Origin: CAUZFZ01 sp963579025
Lineage (GTDB): Bacteria; Planctomycetota; Planctomycetia; Planctomycetales; Planctomycetaceae
Assembly (NCBI GenBank): GCA_963579025.1
Contig: CAUZFZ010000018.1
Coordinates: 27,520 to 91,519, forward strand
DNA: 64,000 bases
Direction of reading: 5' to 3'
Shown: positions 53,256 through 61,494 of the stretch, piece after piece
How the letters are laid out: the number at the start of each line of letters is the position of its first letter
Numbering within the stretch: the stretch's first letter is position 1
Position numbers and translations under genes: made by a program
The notes under the pieces: model-generated
Told to the model about the DNA's origin: nothing
Database searches by the model: none
Seen by the model: the letters and a program-made list of their open reading frames with translations, nothing else

Positions 53256-54536
53256 TCAGCGGTCCAGATGGAACAGTCGCTTCAGAGCGTCCAGCAATCC
53301 GTGCGGAGTGCCGTCCTTTGCCTCGTTGCGCAGCGCCTCCAGCGGAGGATGCAGCAGCTTGTTGATGATCTGCTGCAGACTCTTCTCGATGGTGGCCAGA
53401 TCCGGTTCGTTCAGATGGCCAAGCTTCTTCTGGAGTTTCGCCATTTCTCCTGTGCTGATCTCGTGCCACTGCTCGCGGAGCCGCTTGATGATCGGACCGG
53501 TCGCGCGATGGTAGACCTCGTGCATGAAGCCGTCGGTTTCGTCGTCGATGATCTTCAATGCCAGATCGATTTCGCGCGACCGCGACTTACGGTTGCGTTC
53601 GCATGTCGCTTCCAGATCGTCAATGTCGTACAGGAAAACATTGTCATCGACGTCACCCGTTCCGGGCGCGAAATCACGCGGGGCTCCCAGATCGAGAATG
53701 AACAGCGGCCGGCTCTCTGACGAACGACGCGCAGCCGACAGACGCGGCACGTCGACAATTGGCTCTGACGCACCGGTCGTGCTGACGACCACATCCGCTC
53801 GACCAAGCAGGTCGTCCAACTGGTCGTACGGAGCTGTGCGAGCGCCTTCGAAGGCTGCAGCCAGCTTTGCGGCGCGGTCGGGGCTGCGGTTGCAGACGAT
53901 GATGTCGCGGACACCTTCGGTCTGCAGATACGTCAACGTTTCCTCGGCCATTTCGCCGGCTCCGACAATCAGCACGGTCTTGTCGTCGAAGCGGTCGAAG
54001 ATGCTGCGGCCGAATTCACCGACGGCCACGCTGGCGATCGACACGCGGCCCTCGGCGAGTTTCGTTTCCGTGCGGACCCGGCTGGAAACACGGATCGCTC
54101 CCTGAAACATGGCATGTGTCAAAGGACCACAGGCGTCGTTGTCCTGTGCCAACTGGTACGCATCCTTGACCTGGCTGACGATCTGCGGTTCACCCAGCAC
54201 CATGCTGTCCACGCTGGAGGCTACGGAAAACAGGTGCCGCACGGCGTCGGGTCCGGTCCGCTCGAGAAAGTCTTCGATGAAGTCGTTGATCGGTACGCCG
54301 TGAAAATCCGCGAAGAACTCGGCCAGTTCGCGGTGAGACGGCGCATCGTCCGGGGCTTCCTGGGCCGTATAGACTTCGACCCGATTGCAGGTCGACAGGA
54401 CAACCGCTTCGGCTCGTGGAAACCGCGATCGCAGTTCGCCATACGCGCGTTCCAGCCGGTCGGCCGGAAACGCGAGTCGTTCCCGGACGCTCAGGTCCGC
54501 AGTCTGATGGTTGCAGTAGACGACCTGAAGGATCAC
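53256..54536 (-). CDS. hemA: Glutamyl-tRNA reductase HemA
   Basis: HemA reduces glutamyl-tRNA to glutamate-1-semialdehyde, the first step of C5 haem synthesis. The core sequence is clear: VVYCNHQTADLSVRERLAF, VLSTCNRVEVYTA with the catalytic Cys near residue 50, VLGEPQIVSQVKDAYQLA, the NADPH-binding VLIVGAGEMAEETLTYL, and RPLFILDLGAPRDFAPGTG. The open frame continues far upstream without conserved sequence, so I set the start at the GTG at 54536, directly before the first conserved strand (VILQVVYCNHQ), giving 426 residues, the usual length. No strong ribosome-binding site is seen there, so the start is uncertain within a few codons. It is divergent from the 724-residue membrane protein gene. 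Confidence 0.93.
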   Translation of the reverse strand: MILQVVYCNHQTADLSVRERLAFPADRLERAYGELRSRFPRAEAVVLSTCNRVEVYTAQEAPDDAPSHRELAEFFADFHGVPINDFIEDFLERTGPDAVRHLFSVASSVDSMVLGEPQIVSQVKDAYQLAQDNDACGPLTHAMFQGAIRVSSRVRTETKLAEGRVSIASVAVGEFGRSIFDRFDDKTVLIVGAGEMAEETLTYLQTEGVRDIIVCNRSPDRAAKLAAAFEGARTAPYDQLDDLLGRADVVVSTTGASEPIVDVPRLSAARRSSESRPLFILDLGAPRDFAPGTGDVDDNVFLYDIDDLEATCERNRKSRSREIDLALKIIDDETDGFMHEVYHRATGPIIKRLREQWHEISTGEMAKLQKKLGHLNEPDLATIEKSLQQIINKLLHPPLEALRNEAKDGTPHGLLDALKRLFHLDR

Positions 54537-54805
54537 GAGGGACAGCCGGTAGAGACAGGACGGAAAACGTGACTGGTCGTTGGGCGGGCGGCAGGCACAG
54601 GTCCGTGCGGAATCGGCAGTTCTGGAGACCACCGGGAAGTCAGCCATTCTAAACCAGAAGCCAGGCGATTCGGAAACCCGCTCCAAATTGCCGGTAATTC
54701 GCGCGGCGATTCGTTGCGTCTGTTGGCGCCGATCGGAATCATGTCGTCGACATTTGATCGCATGAACAGACAATCGTTCCAACACCTGGGGTTTGTGCGA
54801 GTTGC

Positions 54806-54880
54806 GTAGGCCGGAACAAGCGCAGCGCAGTTCCGGCGCGTGAGTGCTGCCGGAACTGCGCGGAGCTTGTTCCGGCCTAC
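54806..54880. repeat. REPIN-like hairpin, GTAGGCCGGAACAAGC family, copy 2
   Basis: GTAGGCCGGAACAAGCGCAG at 54806 faces GAGCTTGTTCCGGCCTAC ending at 54880, with a 10-base loop between the GTTCCGGC and GCCGGAAC arms. It sits in the divergent gap between hemA and the membrane protein gene, unlike most copies, which lie behind genes. Confidence 0.75.
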
Positions 54881-54923
54881 CTTCAGTTGCGGCACTGCCG
54901 CGTGACGACCGTCGGAAAACTCC

Positions 54924-57098
54924 ATGGCGCGAGCCGTCTGCTACCTGCTGGGATTGCTGGCCGCGCTTCCGCTCGCACCGGATGCGGCGACTGCGGACAC
55001 GCTGAAGCTGAAGGTCACGACGTATCAGCGGCGGCTCCGCTCGCAGGCACCGATCCCCCTGGAACTCAATCTGAGTTGGGACGGATACCAGATCGTTGAG
55101 GGTCGGCTGGAGCTGTCCTTCCATGACCGGGAACTGGTGGTCAGTCGCTCGTCGCCAGTGGCAACTCTCGCTCGCTACCGCAGTCCGGAACTGGCTCTCG
55201 CCACGGGCGATCGTCGCTTTCGTATCCTGCTTCCATCGCAGCGCATCACGAATTCAATGGGCCTGCTCGGAATTCAGGCCCGGTTCGTGCTCAACGGCGA
55301 AATCGAGCGTTCAATCGACCTTGGGTGGCATGAACTCGCCATGCCACAGACGTGGCAGCGACGACTGCGCGTGGGCGTCGTTCTGCCCGAATCGCAGATG
55401 GCGATCGCCGAGGAGCAGTTGTTGTTCGCGCGGGCTCTCCGCATCGAGCAGTTCCGTACAAAGGATGCCGTCAATCGAGACCGGCGGCCGGCACCGCTGA
55501 TTACGCAATCGGTGCGAGTCGAAGCGAGCGAATTGCCGCGGACTGCGGCCGAGTTGTGTGTCTACGACCTGATTGTCCTGACACGTGACGGACTGGCGGA
55601 GGTCAGGCCATCCAGCCTGAATGCCATGACCGCCTGGCTGCGAGCCGGTGGAAGTCTGCTGATTGACATGGGTGGTCTGCTGGAATCATCCCATATCGAT
55701 TTCCTCAACGAACTGTTGTCCGACGCGGATTACAACCTGTCGGTGGTCGGAAAATCTGACGGCCGGGCCGAACTGCAGACACCACGCCCGGGAGTTCACT
55801 TTCCTCAATCGCGCAATGCATATGGTCTGGGCCGCTTTGTGATTTGCACGCAGTCGCTCCAATCGGGGATCGACTTCAACGGCCGGCTATGGCGATCGCT
55901 GGTCGCGTATCTGTGGAAGATCAATCAGAACCAAACCCAACGCGTTGTTGGCACGCCAGGCCACTGGCAGGAAACACTGCTGGAACCCGATCCTCGGAGT
56001 TACGACCCCGATGCGCGAGCTGCGTTTCAGCCGGATCAGTTCACCGGCGAGACTCAATTGACACAATTGCTGCTGCCCGATCGCGTGCAGAGCATTCCGC
56101 CTGGGCATGTCATCGGTCTGCTGGCCGTGTTCCTGCTGCTGATCGCACCGGGGGACTACATGATTCTGGGTCTGCTGCGCCGCCGCACGCTGACCTGGAT
56201 TCTGTTTCCGGTCGTGTCGCTGGCCGTGACCGTCTACACGGTTCGTCTCGCTCAGAACACCGTTGGTTCAACGGACCACAGCACGTCGCTCACCATCGTC
56301 GACTTCGTTGATGACGCGACGGTCGCACGATCGACACGAATTGAAATGCTGTTCACGGCTGCCGAACGAAACACCGTCGTCGATGCACGCGACGAACTCT
56401 TCACGCCTTTGGTCGAGACCAATTCTGAATACGACGCCCGTCAATCCGGTTATCGCGGTCAACGCGGGCGGCAGAACCAGTCGGCTGATTCCGAGGCGTT
56501 TCAGTTGGGTGTCAAACACGAGCCGCCGTTGTACGAGGGACAATTGCCGCGTGCCTATCGCGTCATTCGACAGATGCGTAAGTGGACACCGCAGCTTTGC
56601 CGTCGGACCTGGATCGGTCCGCCACCCGATTCCGTCCCCGAATTTGACTGGAGTCTGATCAAACGCGAATCCCTGAGTGACAGCGAGTCACAGCAGGAGC
56701 TGGCGAACCTGCTGGCTGTGCAGGTGCCAGGTGTGATCGTCACCATTCTGGCGAGTGACTCGCAGACTGTTGGCCAGGATCCCCTCCCCGACAAAGCGCG
56801 AATTCAGGTCACATCTCAACCGGCCGCCGGAGATCCGTCAGTTTCAGGTCTGGCCGCATTCACGGCAGCACATTCTGCCAACTGGCCGCTGCAGGGCTGG
56901 TCGGCTGTTGTGTCTCGCGTGTCACCCAACGGTGATGCCGGGCTGGAAGACCTGCGGCTTAAGGACTGGTCGAATCCAAACGAGTGCCTGGTCATCGTCA
57001 CGTTTCAGGAGGGGGACCGCTGCTATGCACTGCGTCGGATGTACGACGTCGGTCCCAGGGACGTGAACGCGGACTTGCAGTTGAAGGAAAACAACTGA
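54924..57098 (+). CDS. Large membrane protein with amidotransferase-like domain, partner of ABC ATPase
   Basis: The 724-residue product has a signal-like N-terminus (ARAVCYLLGLLAALPLAPDAA), a beta-rich domain (about 25-145), and an alpha/beta region (about 150-330) with YDLIVLTRDGLAEVRPSSLN and LRAGGSLLIDMGG, resembling the GATase1-like fold of gliding-motility/ABC accessory proteins. Two or three membrane helices follow at about 393-445 (VIGLLAVFLLLIAPGDYMIL), and a long soluble C-terminal part. It ends directly before the ABC ATPase start (TGA then ATG), so the two act together, perhaps as an export or envelope complex. A separate polytopic permease is not adjacent. Family recognition is only partial. 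Confidence 0.75.
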   Translation: MARAVCYLLGLLAALPLAPDAATADTLKLKVTTYQRRLRSQAPIPLELNLSWDGYQIVEGRLELSFHDRELVVSRSSPVATLARYRSPELALATGDRRFRILLPSQRITNSMGLLGIQARFVLNGEIERSIDLGWHELAMPQTWQRRLRVGVVLPESQMAIAEEQLLFARALRIEQFRTKDAVNRDRRPAPLITQSVRVEASELPRTAAELCVYDLIVLTRDGLAEVRPSSLNAMTAWLRAGGSLLIDMGGLLESSHIDFLNELLSDADYNLSVVGKSDGRAELQTPRPGVHFPQSRNAYGLGRFVICTQSLQSGIDFNGRLWRSLVAYLWKINQNQTQRVVGTPGHWQETLLEPDPRSYDPDARAAFQPDQFTGETQLTQLLLPDRVQSIPPGHVIGLLAVFLLLIAPGDYMILGLLRRRTLTWILFPVVSLAVTVYTVRLAQNTVGSTDHSTSLTIVDFVDDATVARSTRIEMLFTAAERNTVVDARDELFTPLVETNSEYDARQSGYRGQRGRQNQSADSEAFQLGVKHEPPLYEGQLPRAYRVIRQMRKWTPQLCRRTWIGPPPDSVPEFDWSLIKRESLSDSESQQELANLLAVQVPGVIVTILASDSQTVGQDPLPDKARIQVTSQPAAGDPSVSGLAAFTAAHSANWPLQGWSAVVSRVSPNGDAGLEDLRLKDWSNPNECLVIVTFQEGDRCYALRRMYDVGPRDVNADLQLKENN

Positions 57099-58031
57099 AT
57101 GTCATTCGTCCGAATCTGCGACCTGCACGTGAATTATGGCGAGGTCCAGGCCGTGCGCGGAATCTCCTTCGATATCCCCAAGGGCGAGGTGTTTGGGTTC
57201 ATCGGTCCCAATGGTGCTGGCAAGTCATCCACGATCAAAGTGCTGGCCACGCTGAAGGCACCCGAGTCTGGTGGCGCGTTCATTGACGGACTTGCGATCG
57301 AAGAAAACGTGGCCGAAATCCGTCGTCGCATCGGTTACATGCCCGACTTTTTCGGCGTCTACGAAGACCTGAAGGTCGATGATTACCTGGCCTTCTTCGC
57401 GGCCGCGTATCAGCTTCCGCTGGATCAGCGACAGGGCACGATTCGCGATGTACTCGAACTGACCGACCTGTCGAGCAAACGAACCGCGCCGGTGGACAGT
57501 CTGTCTCGCGGCATGAAACAACGACTCGCTCTGGCTCGCGTGCTGCTGCACGATCCGGATGTCCTGCTGCTCGACGAGCCGGCCAGCGGACTCGATCCAC
57601 GTGCCCGCATCGAAATGCGCGAGCTGCTGAAAGCGCTGCGCGACATGGGCAAGACGATTCTGATCTCCAGCCACATCCTGCACGAGCTGGCTCAGTTGTG
57701 TACGCGGATCGGGATCATCGAAGCCGGCAGGATGGTCGCGGAGGGGTCACTCGACGACATCTATCAGAAACTGAATCTGCTGCAGGTTGTGCATGTGCAG
57801 GTCGTGAATCTGTCCGACGAGCTGGTGTCACAGATTGGCATGCTTGACGGCGTCGACGATGTCCAGGTGCAGTCCGATCGACTGTCTCTGCAGATGCATC
57901 CCGAGCAGGTCGTGCCCGAGGTCCTGCTGGAACGGATCATGAAACTCGGAGCCCGAGTCCGCATGTTTCAGCCGGAAGCACTCGACATGGAAACGGTCTT
58001 CATGAAGCTGACCGAAGGCCGGACCGCGTAG
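57099..58031 (+). CDS. ABC transporter ATP-binding protein
   Basis: The 310-residue protein has all ABC ATPase motifs: Walker A GPNGAGKSSTIKVLATL near residue 36, Q-loop region YMPDFFGVYEDLKVDDY, signature LSRGMKQRLALARVLLHDP near 138, Walker B LLLDEPASGLD near 158, and the switch His in ILISSHILHELAQ. The last about 90 residues form the usual C-terminal extension of drug/polysaccharide/lipid exporters of the CcmA/NatA type. It starts with no gap after the large membrane protein. Substrate unknown. Confidence 0.93.
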   Translation: MSFVRICDLHVNYGEVQAVRGISFDIPKGEVFGFIGPNGAGKSSTIKVLATLKAPESGGAFIDGLAIEENVAEIRRRIGYMPDFFGVYEDLKVDDYLAFFAAAYQLPLDQRQGTIRDVLELTDLSSKRTAPVDSLSRGMKQRLALARVLLHDPDVLLLDEPASGLDPRARIEMRELLKALRDMGKTILISSHILHELAQLCTRIGIIEAGRMVAEGSLDDIYQKLNLLQVVHVQVVNLSDELVSQIGMLDGVDDVQVQSDRLSLQMHPEQVVPEVLLERIMKLGARVRMFQPEALDMETVFMKLTEGRTA

Positions 58032-58342
58032 GCCCTTCTTCTTTGAGATTAACCAACCTGTTGTCGAAGAATCGTGGACGGCAGAACTGATTAATGAGTG
58101 TCGATTTTCGAAGTGAATTCGACGACGCAGGTCCCTCCAGACGATGGCCGTCCGTGACACTTCGCAATTCAAATATCATCAATCAAATCCGACCTTGACG
58201 GCTCACTCATCAACTTGCGTTTCCCATGCAGCATTCGTGAAACGAATGGAAATCTCGCTCCGACACGGGTAGCTTGCGGTGTTCCTGTGCGAGGGACTCT
58301 CTCTCACCAGGGCCGGGATCACAGTCGGTTCAAGGGGGCGAC
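58032..58342. other. 311-bp gap before the DUF1549/DUF1553 gene
   Basis: No gene or repeat was recognised. The final bases before the ATG (TTCAAGGGGGCGACATG) carry a strong purine-rich ribosome-binding site for the next gene. Confidence 0.4.
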
Positions 58343-59932
58343 ATGTCGCGACGCATCACGCTGATGGTTGTTGTTTGTCTCGCAGTCCTTGTCAGCCGTC
58401 GACTGGACGCTGCCTCTCCCGCAGAACCGGACATGACGGCTCGGGTTGACGCGCTGCTGGCGCGTGCCTGGACAGACAACGAAGTCGAGCCCGCCCCGCG
58501 TACAACGGATGCAGAGTTCCTGCGCCGAGCATGGATTGATCTTTGTGGCATCATTCCGCCGATCAACGACAACGACGGCATCAGCGGCATTCACAGCTTT
58601 CTGCGGCACGAAGGAGCGAACAAGCGAGCCCGACTGATTGAGGCTTTGTTAAAGAAGCCCACACACGCGACGCACTTCGCCAACGTCTGGAAGAATGCGT
58701 TGCTGCCGCCGGATGTCAACGTGCGACGGTTCGGTGGTGACAATGGCTTCCAAACGTGGCTGCGTGGTCAGTTTGCCGACAACGTCCCGTACGACCGGAT
58801 GGTTTCGGCATTGCTGCTTGCCAACGGCAACGCCAATCAAACGGGACCGGCACTGTTTTATACCGCGCTGCAGCTCAAGCCAGAGGACCTCGCTGCCAGC
58901 ACATCGCGAATTCTGCTGGGCACGCAGATTCAGTGTGCCCAGTGTCACGACCATCCCTTCGACCACTGGAAGCGCAAGGACTTCTGGGGATACGCAGCAT
59001 TCTACGCCCGATTGCAGCGAGCGACCGGCAATCAGCAGGTGACGTTCCAGGTCGCCGATACACAAACCGGTGAAGTGAAGATCCCAGGATCTGATGAAGT
59101 CATCCAGCCCGCGTTTCTTGGTGGAGAACTAAGTCCTGACGAATCGGGAACAAATCGCCGCGCCCGACTCGCCCAGTGGCTCACGTCCAAAGAGAACGCG
59201 TGGTTTGCACAGGCTACCGTCAATCGCGTCTGGGCGATTATGTTCGGGCGGGGAATCGTCGATCCCGTCGACGACATGGGGGCCCACAATCCGCCCAGCC
59301 ATCCGGAGTTGCTGGACGAGCTTTCTGAGTACTTCGTTGCCACTGGTTTCAATCTCAATGGCCTGATTCGGACGCTGGCCGCGACACAGGCCTGGCAGTT
59401 GTCGAGTCGTTCCACACCAGGTGTCGAAAGCGATCCGGCGGACGAAAACCCGGCGCTGTTTGCCCGCATGGCCATCAAGAGCCTGACCGCGGAACAACTC
59501 TACGATTGTCTGGCGGAAGCCATGCGGAAGCGTGAGGCCACTGCGCAACCACAGAATCGGTTCACCGGACGTGGTTTCGATCAAAACCGTCAGACGTTCC
59601 TGGCGAAGTTTCGTGCGCCGACCCAGGGAGCAACCGACTACGAAGCGGGCATCCCTCAGGCATTAACGCTGATGAACGGTGCCACGATCCAGCAGGCCAC
59701 AGACCTCAGTCAAAGCGACCTGCTGCAGGCACTTGATGCACCATTCTTTACAAACGAGCGACGCGTTGAAGTCCTGTTCCTGTCGACGCTCTCGCGCATG
59801 CCACACGACGACGAACGCAAGAAGCTTGTGGAATACGTCGAGAATGGTGGCGCGACGGAAAACAGCCGCGAGGCTCTGAGTGATATTCTGTGGGCGCTGC
59901 TCAACAGCGCCGAGTTTGTTTTGAATCACTAA
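58343..59932 (+). CDS. DUF1549/DUF1553 domain protein, secreted
   Basis: The start at 58343 (MSRRITLMVVVCLAVLVSRR) gives a signal peptide and 529 residues; an upstream in-frame start at 58274 lacks support. The DUF1549 part has AEFLRRAWIDLCGIIPP, typical of PSCyt2-type modules, and IQCAQCHDHPFDHWKRKDFW near residue 198, a Cys-x-x-Cys-His motif that could bind haem or metal. The DUF1553 part follows with RRARLAQWLTSKENAWFAQA and RVWAIMFGRGIVDPVDDMG. The protein is shorter than the common 700-1000 residues because the N-terminal cytochrome (PSCyt1) domain is absent. It is followed by its usual partner, a DUF1501 gene. Confidence 0.92.
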   Translation: MSRRITLMVVVCLAVLVSRRLDAASPAEPDMTARVDALLARAWTDNEVEPAPRTTDAEFLRRAWIDLCGIIPPINDNDGISGIHSFLRHEGANKRARLIEALLKKPTHATHFANVWKNALLPPDVNVRRFGGDNGFQTWLRGQFADNVPYDRMVSALLLANGNANQTGPALFYTALQLKPEDLAASTSRILLGTQIQCAQCHDHPFDHWKRKDFWGYAAFYARLQRATGNQQVTFQVADTQTGEVKIPGSDEVIQPAFLGGELSPDESGTNRRARLAQWLTSKENAWFAQATVNRVWAIMFGRGIVDPVDDMGAHNPPSHPELLDELSEYFVATGFNLNGLIRTLAATQAWQLSSRSTPGVESDPADENPALFARMAIKSLTAEQLYDCLAEAMRKREATAQPQNRFTGRGFDQNRQTFLAKFRAPTQGATDYEAGIPQALTLMNGATIQQATDLSQSDLLQALDAPFFTNERRVEVLFLSTLSRMPHDDERKKLVEYVENGGATENSREALSDILWALLNSAEFVLNH

Positions 59933-59978
59933 CGGGCGACTCACGTACTTCAGCTGCTACACGTGCTTGCTTTCAAGA

Positions 59979-60042
59979 TTTCACGCAAAGTCGCGAAGAG
60001 AGGCAGTAAGCAGCCTTTGCGACTTCGCGCCTTTGCGTGAAA
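59979..60042. repeat. Hairpin TTTCACGCAAAG
   Basis: TTTCACGCAAAGTCGCGAAG at 59979 faces an inverted copy ending at 60042 (CTTCGCGCCTTTGCGTGAAA), 19 of 20 positions matching, with a loop of about 24 bases. It lies between the DUF1549/1553 and DUF1501 genes. Confidence 0.7.
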
Positions 60043-60090
60043 CCGTTCAGTTTGGCCGCGGCACAGCCGCATTAGATTCGGGGCAGAATC

Positions 60091-61434
60091 ATGTTTGAAA
60101 TGAATCGTCGCGACGTTCTGCAAACGCTTGGATTAAGCATCGCTGGCGGTGCTCTGAGCGGCTGGATGCCCGGTCTGGCACAGGCGTTTGCTGATGATCC
60201 GAAACGCCGCCGCCATTGTATCCTGCTCTGGATGCCCGGAGGAGCCAGCCAGACCGACACGTTTGACATGAAGCCCGGCCACGAGAATGGTGGCGAGTTC
60301 AAGGAAATTGAAACCGCTGTCCCCGGGCTTCGTATCAGCGAGCATCTGCCGAAACTGGCGACTCAGGCCAAGGAACTGGCGATCGTTCGCAGTCTGAGCA
60401 CGGCCGAAGGCGACCACAGTCGCGGCACGTATCTGATGCACACGGGACATCGGCCGGCTGGACCGATCAGTTATCCGACGATTGGTTCGTCACTGTCGAA
60501 GGCGCTGGGGACCGATGATGCCGAGTTGCCCAATTTTGTCAGCATCTCGCCTTACACCGCCTTCAATAACGCCGCATTCGGACCAGGTTTCCTGGGACCG
60601 CGACACGCACCCCTGACGGTCGGTGCGAGCACGGCGTTCCGCCAGGTCGCGGCACAGAATCAGGCAGACGGGTACGCGGAACTTGGAGTCGATGACCTGA
60701 CGAATCCGAATGTCGAAAAGGCTCAGGAGTACGCACGGCTCGACCTGTGGCAGTCGCTGCAGTCACGATTCCTGGCATCACACCCGTCGGCATCTCCCAC
60801 AGCGCAGAACACCGTCTACGAACGGGCCGTTCGAATGATGCGGAGCCAGGCAGCGCGGGCCTTTGACCTTAGCGGAGAGCCCGATGAACTGCGGGAAGCG
60901 TACGGGCGAGGTCGATTCGGCCAGGGCTGCCTGATGGCGCGTCGCCTCATCGAGCAAGGCGTGCCGTTCATCGAGATCGCTCTGCGGGGATCGACCGGCG
61001 GAGCACTCGGCTGGGACACGCACGCTCAGAATTTCTCGCGGGTCAAGGCGCTCTCGGGCGAACTCGATGCCGGCTGGGGGACGCTGATGTCGGACCTGGA
61101 GGAACGCGGCCTGCTGGAGTCCACGACCATCGTCTGGCTGGGCGAGTTCGGCCGCACGCCGAAGATGGCTCAGGGTCGCCAGGGTGGCGGACGGGACCAT
61201 TACCCGCGCGCCTGGTCGGCAGTCCTGGCTGGCGGCGGAATCAAGGGCGGCCAGGCCTTTGGTCGTACAAGCGCGGATGGAACCGAAGTCGAAGACGGCA
61301 AAGTGGACGTCCCCGATTTGATGTCCACTCTCTGCAAGGCGCTCGGTGTCGATCCTGAAGACCAGAACATGTCCGAAGTGGGCCGTCCGATTCGCATTGC
61401 CGAAGGGAAGCCCATCCCGGAGATCCTCGCATAA
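60091..61434 (+). CDS. DUF1501 family protein, Tat-type signal
   Basis: The 447-residue product starts MFEMNRRDVLQTLGLSIAGG, a twin-arginine-like signal. It has family blocks CILLWMPGGASQTDTFDMKP (replacing the more usual GG-x-SHxDTFDxKP), LGWDTHAQNF near residue 308, and IVWLGEFGRTPKMAQGRQGG followed by GRDHYPRAWS. These are the metal-ligand-like positions of the sulfatase/phosphatase fold. It forms the usual pair with the DUF1549/1553 gene just upstream and shares the direction of the following EF-hand gene, 60 bp away. Substrate unknown. Confidence 0.92.
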   Translation: MFEMNRRDVLQTLGLSIAGGALSGWMPGLAQAFADDPKRRRHCILLWMPGGASQTDTFDMKPGHENGGEFKEIETAVPGLRISEHLPKLATQAKELAIVRSLSTAEGDHSRGTYLMHTGHRPAGPISYPTIGSSLSKALGTDDAELPNFVSISPYTAFNNAAFGPGFLGPRHAPLTVGASTAFRQVAAQNQADGYAELGVDDLTNPNVEKAQEYARLDLWQSLQSRFLASHPSASPTAQNTVYERAVRMMRSQAARAFDLSGEPDELREAYGRGRFGQGCLMARRLIEQGVPFIEIALRGSTGGALGWDTHAQNFSRVKALSGELDAGWGTLMSDLEERGLLESTTIVWLGEFGRTPKMAQGRQGGGRDHYPRAWSAVLAGGGIKGGQAFGRTSADGTEVEDGKVDVPDLMSTLCKALGVDPEDQNMSEVGRPIRIAEGKPIPEILA

Positions 61435-61494
61435 GCAACCGCGAGTCCTTCCGCTGCCCGTTCCAACATTCATCCGCGATCTGGAGACAGAGTC

